64,000 nt of DNA, from positions 1-64,000 of the forward strand of contig NZ_JAUEMJ010000008.1 in NCBI RefSeq assembly GCF_030403505.1, given 5' to 3'. The stretch's first letter is position 1, and each line of letters begins with the position of its first letter. This document shows positions 43,047 through 51,267 of this stretch, piece by piece. The notes under the pieces were generated by a model. That model ran no database searches. It saw nothing but the letters and a program-made list of their open reading frames with translations, and was not told the DNA's origin. The position numbers and the translations under genes are program-made. Source of the stretch: Glycomyces tritici. GTDB lineage: Bacteria > Actinomycetota > Actinomycetes > Mycobacteriales > Micromonosporaceae.

Positions 43047-43372
43047 ATGACTCATCCTCCTGGTGGCCGCTCCGGCGGGCCGCGCGTCGGGCGGCACCCG
43101 CACCGGGCGACGCCTTCATCACACCGCCCCTGGGCGACCCCTGTCCGGCTTTCCGAAATACCCTCATGGGCCTGCCGAACGGAGCGCAACGTGCTAGCGG
43201 CCGTTTGCGAGCCGGCCTGCCGCTCGACTCACTTGAGCGGCGCCGCCCGTCCCGCCGAAATCTCGGCTGTCACGGGCACGTCGTGGTCGACGACCGAAGG
43301 CGGACACGACTGCGGTCCGCACCGGGGCACGGAGCGGACCGCGTCGTCGATCGGATGGGCACCGGTTCGCGG
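43047..43372. other. Non-coding interval, no feature seen
   Basis: About 325 bp between two minus-strand genes. Apart from the upstream region of the small gene, I find no credible ORF, repeat or RNA structure. Reading frames here are GC-rich and without a usable ribosome binding site. Confidence 0.6.
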
Positions 43373-43678
43373 TCAGTCGCGCCAGCGGCGGCGACCGACC
43401 CCCGAAAGGATCCCTCCGATTGCGATGTAGACCAGGGCTGCAATGCCGTAGTTGACGACGGCGCGCACCTTCGGGTCCTCGATCTGGGTGAACATGTCCT
43501 TGAACAGCCAGGCGAACCAGTTGGCGAGATCGCCGACGAAGTCGACCAGCGGGTTGTGGGGATTGGCCTCCAGGAGGATGAAGGCCAGGTGCAGCACGAT
43601 GATCAGGGCAATGAAATAGAAGACCGCCGAGATGATGTGCACGACGACGGGGTTGTGGCGTGTGGCGACGTAAGGCAT
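43373..43678 (-). CDS. Small integral membrane protein
   Basis: A 101-residue protein with at least two membrane segments (VVVHIISAVFYFIALIIVLHLAFILL and NYGIAALVYIAIGGILSGVG) separated by an amphipathic loop with NWFAWLFKDMFTQIEDPKVR. The C-terminus is short and basic (RRRWRD). No enzymatic motif is visible. The shape is reminiscent of YggT-like proteins, but I do not assign it. Encoded opposite to the ABC exporter gene that starts 155 bp downstream on the + strand. Confidence 0.8.
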   Translation of the reverse strand: MPYVATRHNPVVVHIISAVFYFIALIIVLHLAFILLEANPHNPLVDFVGDLANWFAWLFKDMFTQIEDPKVRAVVNYGIAALVYIAIGGILSGVGRRRWRD

Positions 43679-43833
43679 GGCGATTCCATTCGGGTCGATG
43701 ATCTGTCGCTCTTGGACTCAGGGGTATCCCGCTGAGGTGCAGTGCAAACGGAAACGGCGGGCTCGGCGGGGTCGGAAAGCCGACGGCTTTATGCGCTTTT
43801 CGAGATACCGGCCGACCGGTAAGCTTGGGTCCC

Positions 43834-45558
43834 ATGCCTTCCAGACCTCGCGCCGGGACAGGGGCCCCGCCCCCGGAACGGCCGCTCACCCCGCTGCGCC
43901 TCCTCACCGGCCTCGCCCGGCCGCATACCGGCCGGATCGCGTTGGGCGCGTTGTTCTTCCTCCTCGCAGGCGGCGCGTCGATGTCGCAGCTGTGGATGCT
44001 CGGCCGGGTCGTCGACGACGGCCTCATCGCCCGCGACGGCGGCGCCTTCGCGTTCTGGTTGGCGCTCATGGCGATCGCCGTCACCGCGCAGCCGACGTTC
44101 TGGGTGCTCGGCTTCCGGCGGTTCAACGGCGCCGACGCCGCGAACCAGCGGGTCATCGTCCAGCGCCTCACCGACCACCTCAACACGGCCGGAACCGGTG
44201 TGCGAGGGCGCGTCTCGGCGGGAGAGCTGGTGAACCTGCCCAGCGAGGACATGCGGAAGGCGGCCCACTCCGTCACCGAGGTCGGGTTCCTCACCAACAA
44301 CCTCGCCATGTTCGTCATCGGCTCGGCCCTGGTGTGGTCGATCCATCCGCTGCTGGGCGCCATCGTGATCGCCGGCAGCGTCGTCACCGCCCTCGTCGCC
44401 GGGCCGCTCCTCAAGCGCCTCCAGCGCCGCCAGGCCGACTACCGGGACATGATCGGCGGCCTCACCGCGCAGGCGGCCGACATCGTCGGCGGCCTCCGGG
44501 TGCTCCGCGGCATCGGCGGGGACCTGATGTTCACCGCGCGGTACCGGGAGCAGTCGACGGCGCTGCGCGACCGCGGCTACGACGTGGCGAACTCCAGCTC
44601 ATGGATCCACGCGCTGCGCAGCTCGATGCCGATCGTGTTCGTCGCGGCCATCACCTGGGTCGGCGCGCTCCTCGTCGTCGGCGGCTCGCTCACCATCGGC
44701 GGCCTCGCCTCGGCGTTCAGCTTCGCGACGATCTTCATCGCCGTCTCGGGGAACTTCATCATCTCCGCGAACTACCTGGTCGCGAGCTGGGTGGCCGCCG
44801 GCCGCCTCACCCGGTTCCTCGCCGTTTCGACCGATGTGGACGATCAGGGGGCGCTCCGCGGCGAAGGCGGCGAACTGCGCGACCCCGACTCGGGCCTCGC
44901 GGTCCCGGGCACCGGGCTCACCGTCCTCGTCACCGCTGAGACCGCCCCGGCCATGGAAGCCTGCGAGCGGCTGGCCCGCTACCGCGACTCCGGAGCCGTG
45001 TGGGGTCCGAACCCCTTGGAGGCGTACGCACTCGCAGACGTGCGCGAGCAGATCATGCTGCTCACCGACGAGGACTACCTCTTCGAAGCGACGCTCGCCG
45101 AGACCCTGCGGGTCGGCCCCGACGCGGCGTCGACCGCGCTCGCGACCGCCTGCGCCGGCGACGTGCACACCGCCCTCGGCGGCTCCTTCGACGGGCGCAT
45201 CGCCGAAGGCGGACGCAACCTCTCGGGCGGCCAGCGCCAGCGACTGCGGCTCGCCCGCGCGCTCGCGGCCGAACCGCGGGCCCTGCTCGCGGTCGAGCCG
45301 ACGTCGGCGGTGGACTCGCACACCGAGTCGCTCATCGCCGCGCGCGTCGCCGCCGCCCGCGCGGCCCTGTCGACACTCGTGGTGACGGCCTCGCCGCTGT
45401 GGCTGGCCCACGCCGACCGCGTGGTGTGGATGGTCGAGGGCAAGGTCCATGCCACCGGATCGCATGCGGAGCTGCTGGCCGACCCCGAGTACCGCCGTCT
45501 CGCATCGCACCGTGAATCCACTGACGGCGGGCTGCGCCGAGGAGAGGAGTCCGCATGA
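43834..45558 (+). CDS. ABC exporter half-transporter with degenerate ATPase (subunit 1)
   Basis: A 574-residue permease-ATPase fusion. Residues ~35-310 form the six-helix transmembrane domain; residues ~340-570 form the nucleotide-binding domain. Walker A is missing: where GxxGxGKS is expected the sequence reads TVLVTAETAPAMEA. The signature LSGGQRQRL is intact. Walker B is weak (ALLAVEPTSAVD, no Asp). It can therefore supply a signature to its partner but cannot itself bind ATP normally. It overlaps the partner gene by four bases (ATGA). Start ATG 43834; weak Shine-Dalgarno. Confidence 0.93.
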   Translation: MPSRPRAGTGAPPPERPLTPLRLLTGLARPHTGRIALGALFFLLAGGASMSQLWMLGRVVDDGLIARDGGAFAFWLALMAIAVTAQPTFWVLGFRRFNGADAANQRVIVQRLTDHLNTAGTGVRGRVSAGELVNLPSEDMRKAAHSVTEVGFLTNNLAMFVIGSALVWSIHPLLGAIVIAGSVVTALVAGPLLKRLQRRQADYRDMIGGLTAQAADIVGGLRVLRGIGGDLMFTARYREQSTALRDRGYDVANSSSWIHALRSSMPIVFVAAITWVGALLVVGGSLTIGGLASAFSFATIFIAVSGNFIISANYLVASWVAAGRLTRFLAVSTDVDDQGALRGEGGELRDPDSGLAVPGTGLTVLVTAETAPAMEACERLARYRDSGAVWGPNPLEAYALADVREQIMLLTDEDYLFEATLAETLRVGPDAASTALATACAGDVHTALGGSFDGRIAEGGRNLSGGQRQRLRLARALAAEPRALLAVEPTSAVDSHTESLIAARVAAARAALSTLVVTASPLWLAHADRVVWMVEGKVHATGSHAELLADPEYRRLASHRESTDGGLRRGEESA

Positions 45559-47294
45559 GCGCCACCGAGACTCGAGCGCGCCTGCCGATCGCGAACCCGG
45601 CGCAGGTGCGGCGGGCGTTCCTGGAGCTCCTCGCCGCGGACAAGGGCCCGGCCGTGCAGGTCCTGGTCATGTACACGCTCGCGGCCGGGTTCAGCGTCGC
45701 CGTGCCGGTCCTGCTGGGCCGGGTCGTCGACGGCATCGGCGCGGGCTGGGGCGCGGGCGACGTCAACCTGTGGTGCGGGGTCATCCTCGCCTGCGTCGGC
45801 GTCCAGTTCGTGTTCAGCCGCCTGGGCCGGCGCGCGGGCTACCGGTTCGGCGAGCGGGCGGCCGCGCGGCTGCGCGAGGACGTCGTGGCCCGGGTACTCG
45901 GACTGCCGCTCGACCGGGTCGAGCAGGCCGGGCGCGGCGACCTGGGCACCCGGACGGCCTCTGACGTCAACACGGTCGCTGATCTGCTGCGCGACAACGG
46001 ACCCACGATAGTGACCTCGCTGATCGAGGTGCTCGTGCTGTACATCGCGCTGTTCGTGGTCGATCCGCTGCTGGGCCTGGTGTCGCTGCTGACACTGCCG
46101 CCGCTGGTGCTCGCGGCGCGCCGGTACCTGCGCCAGGCGAACGTGGTGTTCACCGCGCAGCGCGCGGCCATGAGCGAGGCGGCCGAGACCCTGTCCGCGT
46201 CGGGCAGCGGGGCCCGAACGGTGGCGGCGCTCGCGATGCAGGAGGAGCGGCGCGCGCTCGGGTACGAGCGGGGCGCGACCCTGTTCGAGCGGTTCATGCG
46301 GCTCATCCGGCTCCAGGTGGAGTTCTTCTTCCTGCTGCTGTGGCTCAACCGGATGCAGCTGCTCATCACGATCGTCGCCGCGGGCCTGTGGTACCTCGAG
46401 GGCGGCTTGAGCCTCGGCACGGCGATCGCGGCGATCACCGTCGTCGTGCGCATCGCCAACCCCACCAACGGCGTCATGATCCACCTCAGCGAGTTCCAGC
46501 AGGGCTCGGCCGCGCTCGCGCGGATCACGGGCGTCGGGCTCATCGAGGCCGCGCCCCGCGAGGCCGAACCGGACGGGACCGACCTGGCCCTCGACACCGT
46601 GACCTTCGGTTACGGCGACGGCCCTGATGTGCTGCACGGCCTCAGCCTCCATCCGGCGCAGGGCGAGCGGCTGGTCGTGGTCGGGCCTTCCGGGGCGGGG
46701 AAGTCGACGATCGCGCGGCTCCTCGCCGGGATCGACCGGCCCCGCACCGGCACGGCCACGCTCGGCGGGGTCCCGGTGTGCGACATCGCGGTCGAGGAGC
46801 TGCGGCGCCGCGTGGTGCTGGTGACCCAGGAGCACTACGTGTTCACCGCGACCCTGCGGGAGAACCTGATCCTGGCCGCGCCCGAGGCGGACGACGCGCG
46901 GCTGGTCGGGGCGCTGCGGCGCGTCGACGCCGGGTGGGCCGTCGCGGCCGGGCTCGACACCGTGCTTGGCCCCGAGCACCGGGCGCTGACCACGGCCGAA
47001 GCGCAGCAGATCGCGCTCGCCCGCGTCGTCATCGCGGACCCGCCGATAGTGATCCTCGACGAGGCCACGGCCGGGATCGACCCGGCCAGCGCGGGCAATG
47101 TGGAGGCCGCGCTGGCGGCGGCGCTCGCGGGCCGCACGGTCATCGCGATCGCGCACCAGTTGCAGGCGGCGGCGTCGGCCGATCGGATCGCGGTGGTCGA
47201 GGACGGCCGGATCGCGGAGGAGGGCACGCACGAGGCGCTCCTCGCGGCGGGCGGGGTGTACGCCGGGCTCTGGCACGCGTGGCAGGGCGAGTGA
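45555..47294 (+). CDS. ABC exporter half-transporter with active Walker motifs (subunit 2)
   Basis: A 579-residue partner of the preceding half-transporter. Its N-terminal six-helix domain is followed by an NBD with Walker A (GPSGAGKST), Q-loop (VTQEHYVF), Walker B (IVILDEATAGID) and a switch His (AIAHQL). The signature is degenerate: LTTAEAQQIALARV stands where LSGGQ is expected. Together the pair can form one complete ATP site (this Walker A with the partner's LSGGQ) and one empty site. Such asymmetry is known in heterodimeric exporters like BmrCD or TmrAB. Substrate unknown. Confidence 0.94.
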   Translation: MSATETRARLPIANPAQVRRAFLELLAADKGPAVQVLVMYTLAAGFSVAVPVLLGRVVDGIGAGWGAGDVNLWCGVILACVGVQFVFSRLGRRAGYRFGERAAARLREDVVARVLGLPLDRVEQAGRGDLGTRTASDVNTVADLLRDNGPTIVTSLIEVLVLYIALFVVDPLLGLVSLLTLPPLVLAARRYLRQANVVFTAQRAAMSEAAETLSASGSGARTVAALAMQEERRALGYERGATLFERFMRLIRLQVEFFFLLLWLNRMQLLITIVAAGLWYLEGGLSLGTAIAAITVVVRIANPTNGVMIHLSEFQQGSAALARITGVGLIEAAPREAEPDGTDLALDTVTFGYGDGPDVLHGLSLHPAQGERLVVVGPSGAGKSTIARLLAGIDRPRTGTATLGGVPVCDIAVEELRRRVVLVTQEHYVFTATLRENLILAAPEADDARLVGALRRVDAGWAVAAGLDTVLGPEHRALTTAEAQQIALARVVIADPPIVILDEATAGIDPASAGNVEAALAAALAGRTVIAIAHQLQAAASADRIAVVEDGRIAEEGTHEALLAAGGVYAGLWHAWQGE

Positions 47295-47335
47295 TCCGGG
47301 TTGCCCGGCGCGGGGGCGGGCGCTAAGGTCCGAGG

Positions 47336-47986
47336 ATGTCGAGAACCCCTGTGACCGGTGCCGATGTCGAACGGGCCGTTGCCCTTACCGCCGAGGCGCT
47401 GCGCCTCGCGCCCGCCGAGGCCTGGGACGCGAAGGCCGGGCCGATGGACTGCTCGTGCTGGGACGCCTTGGACCACTTGAACAACGGCGTGTTCTCGTAC
47501 GCGACGCGGCTCGTGCCGCCGGTCCCGAACGTGCAGATGCGGCCCACGATCATGTGGAAGCGGCCGGGCTCGCCGCTGCCGATGGCCACCGACCGCGAGG
47601 CCGGGCCGGAGGCGGCGATCGAGGTGCTGCTCATGGTCGGCGGCCTGGTCGCGGCCGTGGTCGACACCCGTCCGGCGACGGCGCGGGCGTGGCACATCTG
47701 GGGCACCGCCGACCCCGAGGGCTTCGCGGCGATGGGCGTGGTCGAGACGCTCGCGCACGCCTTCGACCTCACGCAGGGTCTGGGCCTGGGCTTCGAGGCG
47801 CCGGCGGAACTGGTCGCCCCGGCGCTGGCGCGGCTGTTCCCCGAGGCCCCCGCGGACACCGATCCGTGGCCGACCCTGCTGTGGGCCACGGGCCGCGGGG
47901 AACTCGAAGGGCACGCAAAGCGCAGTCCTGATTGGACTTGGCACTCGGCGCCGCTGGACGGGGACCAGGGCCCCTCCGGCACGTGA
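47336..47986 (+). CDS. Maleylpyruvate isomerase/DinB-like mycothiol-dependent protein
   Basis: A 216-residue protein of the MDMPI N-terminal (DinB-like four-helix) group. The pattern DCSCWDALDHLNNGVFSYA contains the first metal-binding His, and VVETLAHAFDLTQGL the second. Related proteins bind a divalent metal and use mycothiol or another thiol cofactor in isomerase or transferase reactions. The presence of mshC in the window is consistent with mycothiol use. The substrate is unknown. It lies 41 bp after the ABC exporter gene and may be on the same transcript. Confidence 0.83.
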   Translation: MSRTPVTGADVERAVALTAEALRLAPAEAWDAKAGPMDCSCWDALDHLNNGVFSYATRLVPPVPNVQMRPTIMWKRPGSPLPMATDREAGPEAAIEVLLMVGGLVAAVVDTRPATARAWHIWGTADPEGFAAMGVVETLAHAFDLTQGLGLGFEAPAELVAPALARLFPEAPADTDPWPTLLWATGRGELEGHAKRSPDWTWHSAPLDGDQGPSGT

Positions 47987-48037
47987 ACGTGTTGCGCGTT
48001 CGCGAGCGCGGCGGGCGCGCACCAATAGGATGCGCTC

Positions 48038-48442
48038 ATGGAAGCGAAGTTGGAGTGCGTGGCCCTGGACTGCGCGGACCCGATCGGTCTGGCCGAGTTC
48101 TACCGCTCCATTCTCGGCGGCGCCGTCAACCGGCCCGACCGGCGATGGGCGGTCAACGAGGACGGTGCGACGCTCCATCTGGAGTCCGGCCTGGTGTTCC
48201 TGTTCCAACGGGTGGAGGACTACCGGCCCCCGCAATGGCCCGATCCCGACCATCCGAAGCAGTTCCACCTCGACTTCGCCGTCCCTGACATGGACGCGGC
48301 GCACGCCGAGGTGCTCTCCTGCGGCGCGACCTATCTCGACGACCGGCAAGGCTGGCGCGTGTACGCCGACCCCGCCGGCCATCCGTTCTGCCTGGTCCGC
48401 GACTGGTGGACCTCGACCGGAGGCCCCGAGCCCGTCGAGTGA
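48038..48442 (+). CDS. VOC family glyoxalase-like protein
   Basis: A 134-residue VOC protein. It begins MEAKLECVALDCADPIGLAEFYRSILGG, the first beta-alpha-beta-beta-beta module. The second half contains FHLDFAVPDMDAAHAEVLSCGATYLDDRQGWRVYADPAGHPFCLV, including the metal-ligand-like His residues of glyoxalase-fold dioxygenases/lyases. The C-terminus RDWWTSTGG is a common tail in actinobacterial members. Possible roles range from bleomycin-like drug sequestration to ring-cleavage; no substrate can be set. ATG 48038 is chosen for position. Confidence 0.87.
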   Translation: MEAKLECVALDCADPIGLAEFYRSILGGAVNRPDRRWAVNEDGATLHLESGLVFLFQRVEDYRPPQWPDPDHPKQFHLDFAVPDMDAAHAEVLSCGATYLDDRQGWRVYADPAGHPFCLVRDWWTSTGGPEPVE

Positions 48443-48509
48443 TCGTCGACCCGATGCGGGTCACCGCCGCCTTCGGCGGATTCGCCGACCGCGGCACGCT
48501 CTTGGCGCC

Positions 48510-49706
48510 CTATGCGAGTTCAGGCTTGTCGACCCAGCCGGCGATGAGGACGAGGCCTGACGGGCGGTGCCGGGCGAGGTAGGCGAACGGCCGGTCGAAG
48601 CGGATCGAGGCGCGCACATGCCGGTGCTTGGGCTTCACGAAGCCCGCGGCGCGGGTCATGGCGATCGCGGTGACGGCGGCGGCTTCGAAGCCGGTGGCGC
48701 TGAACACCGCTGTGGCGGTCTGCTTGGCCTGGGTGACGTAGACCGGTTCGGCCGCAAGGCGGTCGAACCGCGCGCGGTCCTCGTCGGAGGCGGTGACGAG
48801 GCCGAGCGCGGCGGCGTCCTCGCCGAGGTCCAGGTCCGCGTCGAGCTTGAAGCGGACGGTGTGGACCTCGACCTCCGGACCGGTCTGCGGCTGCACGGAC
48901 AGGTACTCGGTGACCTCGACGCCGACGGCCCGCTCCCCCACCGCGAGACCGGTCGAGGAGCGGCCCCACGCCGGATCGGTCGCGGCGTCGAGAAGCGCGT
49001 TCATGACCGCCTGCGGCGCAAGGCCTTCGCGGCCGAGGCCCAGGAGCACGTCGATGTCGCCGTCGCCGGGGACGGTGACCACTGAGGCGTCGTCGGCGAC
49101 GCGCAGGAGGTCGTCGCGGAGGGTCGTCGTGAGGGCGCGGCAGCGTCCGAGCCCGGCCCACGGGCCGTGATCGAAGGCGCGGGAGGCGTCATCGAACGGG
49201 GTGGCCCAGGTGGTGCGCACGGAGAGGGCGCTCGCCAGGACGAGGTCGATCGGCTGACCGAAATCGAGCGGCATCCGCTCGATGAGCCCGCCGGTGTTGC
49301 GGGAGGCCCATGCGTCGAGGACGGCCTTGTCCGCGGCGGCGTCGCCGGTGAGCGACCCGACCGCGTCCACGGGCAGGTTCGCGGTCCATTCGGGATCGAG
49401 CGTTACCCGGGACCCGGCCCAGACGGCGAGGGCGAGCCGGATCGCGGGGGCCGAGCGGGCCGCTTCGAGGAGCGCGGCGGGCAGTTTGGAGGCCTGGACG
49501 GCGTCGATGCCGGCGGCGGCGAGCAGCTCGTCGCGGGTCTCGGCGACGGCACCGGTCGCCAGCGCCGCGAGCAGCGGCCAGATGCCGAGCCCCGAGGCCA
49601 CGGCCGGCAGCGCCGCCCGCGAGGCGAGCCACCGCCGCGTGAGTTCGTTGGCGGCCTGGATCTCACGCGCGTCCAGTGCGTCTTGGATCGTCGTCTCGGT
49701 GCCCAT
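48510..49706 (-). CDS. Serpin (paralogue A)
   Basis: A 398-residue serine protease inhibitor (serpin fold). The N-terminal helix ANELTRRWLASRAALPAVASGLGIWPLLAALATGAVAET, the hinge GFEAAAVTAIAMTR and the shutter FDRPFAYLARHRPSGLVLIAGWV are diagnostic. The reactive-centre loop runs through AAAVTAIAMTRAAGFVKPK; by counting from the hinge, P2-P1 is about Arg-Ala, so a trypsin-like target is plausible. No signal peptide is visible, suggesting an intracellular inhibitor. It lies downstream of a second serpin on the same strand, 140 bp apart. Confidence 0.9.
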   Translation of the reverse strand: MGTETTIQDALDAREIQAANELTRRWLASRAALPAVASGLGIWPLLAALATGAVAETRDELLAAAGIDAVQASKLPAALLEAARSAPAIRLALAVWAGSRVTLDPEWTANLPVDAVGSLTGDAAADKAVLDAWASRNTGGLIERMPLDFGQPIDLVLASALSVRTTWATPFDDASRAFDHGPWAGLGRCRALTTTLRDDLLRVADDASVVTVPGDGDIDVLLGLGREGLAPQAVMNALLDAATDPAWGRSSTGLAVGERAVGVEVTEYLSVQPQTGPEVEVHTVRFKLDADLDLGEDAAALGLVTASDEDRARFDRLAAEPVYVTQAKQTATAVFSATGFEAAAVTAIAMTRAAGFVKPKHRHVRASIRFDRPFAYLARHRPSGLVLIAGWVDKPELA

Positions 49707-49846
49707 GCTCTGGATGCTAGTGCCTTGGCGCTCGGGGCAGCTCGCTTCGGCCGTGGGTGCCGGGGGCAGACCCGGCGGCTGACAGGGGGCCCATGGCAGC
49801 CCGAGTCGACCGCGTCCGGTGTGCGGTGCGGGTGACGGCCGGTCGG

Positions 49847-51025
49847 CTACTCCCCCGGTTCGGCGACCCATCCCGCGATGAGGATGAGGCCCGAGGGGCG
49901 GTGGCGGGCGAGGTAGGCGAAGGGGCGGTCGAAGGTGACCACCGCGCAGCGGTGCTTGTGGATCAGCTGCGGCGGGGCGGAGCCCATGAAGGCCATGCCG
50001 AAGGCGGTGACGGCCGCGGCCTCGAAGCCGCTGGCGCTGAACACGGCGGTGCAGGCCTGCTTGGCCTGGCTGATGTAGAGGCGTTGGGCCGCAAGGCGGT
50101 CGAACTGGGCGAACTCGTCGTCCGAGGCGAGTTCGAGGCCGAGTGCGGCCGCATCCTGGAGGAGGTCGAGATCGGTGTCGAGGGTGAAGGCGGGGACCAC
50201 GGCGTTGGTCTCGGGTGCCGTCTGCGGGGCGCTGCCCTGGTACTCGCGGAAGGTGACGCCGATCGACGGTGTGGCCTCGCTCGCCGGGCGGCCCCAGCGG
50301 GGGTCGGCGGCGGCGTCGATGAGGGTCGACATGACCTCCTGGGGCGGGGCCTCTGCGCGGCCGATGGCGAGGAGGACGTCGATGTCGTCGTGGCCTGCCA
50401 CGGTGAGCACGGCCGCGTCCGGGTCGACGCGCAGGACCTCTTCGCGGTACGTGGCGCTGAGGACCTTGCCGCGGTCTTTCCAGGGACCGTTTCGGAAGGG
50501 CCCGTACTGCTCTTCGAACGGCGTGCGCCATTTGGTGCGCACGGACAGGGCGCTGGCGAGGAGGAGTTCGATCGACTCGTCGAGGTCGACCGGCATCCGG
50601 TCGATCAGGCCGCCGGTGTTGCGGGAGGCCCAGTCGTCGAGGACCGGCTTGTCGACGGCAGGGTCGCCGGTGAGCGCGCCGATGGCGTCGCCCGGGAGGC
50701 CCGCGACCCATTCGGGGTCGAGGGTGACCCGCGGCCCGGCCCAGGCCGCCACCGCGAGGCTGAGGGCGGGCGCCGACCGGACGGCGTCCAGGAGCGCGGC
50801 CGGGACGTCGGCGGCCTGGCCGATGTCGATGCCGGCCGCTTCCAGCAGCTCCTCGAGCGTGGCTTCGACGGCGCCGGTGGCGAGGACGGCGAGCAGCGGC
50901 CAGATGCCGAGCCCGGAGGCGACCGCGGGGACCTCGGCGCGGGCGGTCAGCCAGCGGCGGGTCAGTTCGTTGGCCGCCGTGATCTCGTCGGCGCTGAGCG
51001 CGTCTTGCAGGGTGGTCTGCTCCAT
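49847..51025 (-). CDS. Serpin (paralogue B)
   Basis: A 392-residue serpin closely related to its neighbour. Shared elements: TTLQDALSADEITAANELTRRWL at the N-terminus, GFEAAAVTAFGMA hinge, FDRPFAYLARHRPSGLILIAGWV shutter. The reactive-centre loop differs: AVTAFGMAFMGSAPPQL, placing P1 near Phe/Met, which suits chymotrypsin- or elastase-like proteases. No signal peptide. ATG 51025 is opposite to the OtrA-like gene with about 180 bp between. Two tandem inhibitors with different predicted P1 residues suggest division of labour. The target proteases are unknown. Confidence 0.9.
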   Translation of the reverse strand: MEQTTLQDALSADEITAANELTRRWLTARAEVPAVASGLGIWPLLAVLATGAVEATLEELLEAAGIDIGQAADVPAALLDAVRSAPALSLAVAAWAGPRVTLDPEWVAGLPGDAIGALTGDPAVDKPVLDDWASRNTGGLIDRMPVDLDESIELLLASALSVRTKWRTPFEEQYGPFRNGPWKDRGKVLSATYREEVLRVDPDAAVLTVAGHDDIDVLLAIGRAEAPPQEVMSTLIDAAADPRWGRPASEATPSIGVTFREYQGSAPQTAPETNAVVPAFTLDTDLDLLQDAAALGLELASDDEFAQFDRLAAQRLYISQAKQACTAVFSASGFEAAAVTAFGMAFMGSAPPQLIHKHRCAVVTFDRPFAYLARHRPSGLILIAGWVAEPGE

Positions 51026-51144
51026 GCCCCGGAATGCTAGCCGCCCGCTGCGCGCTAATTCGCTTGCGCGGTCCCCGCAGGGGCTCTACCCTCGGCACAT
51101 CGTCGGTCCCGACGTGTCAGTCCTCGCCTTAGAGGGAGATCGCA

Positions 51145-51267
51145 ATGCGCCAAAACTCGGAGTGCTCCATCAGCTTCCAGTCGATCTCACTCTCGAGGAC
51201 CTGCATTGTCGTATCTCAACCCGAGCTTTCTGAACCTGGGGATTCTCGCCCACGTCGACGCCGGTAA
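51145..51267 (+). CDS. Overlapping upstream ORF of the OtrA-like gene
   Basis: A 40-codon ORF (MRQNSECSISFQSISLSR..., ending RRRR) with a strong Shine-Dalgarno (GAGGGAG, 6 bases before the ATG). It runs through the TTG start of the OtrA-like gene in another frame and stops 60 bases inside it. Such an overlap suggests translational coupling or attenuation as seen for other tetracycline-type protection genes, but nothing else supports a functional peptide. It may be chance. Confidence 0.35.
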   Translation: MRQNSECSISFQSISLSRTCIVVSQPELSEPGDSRPRRRR

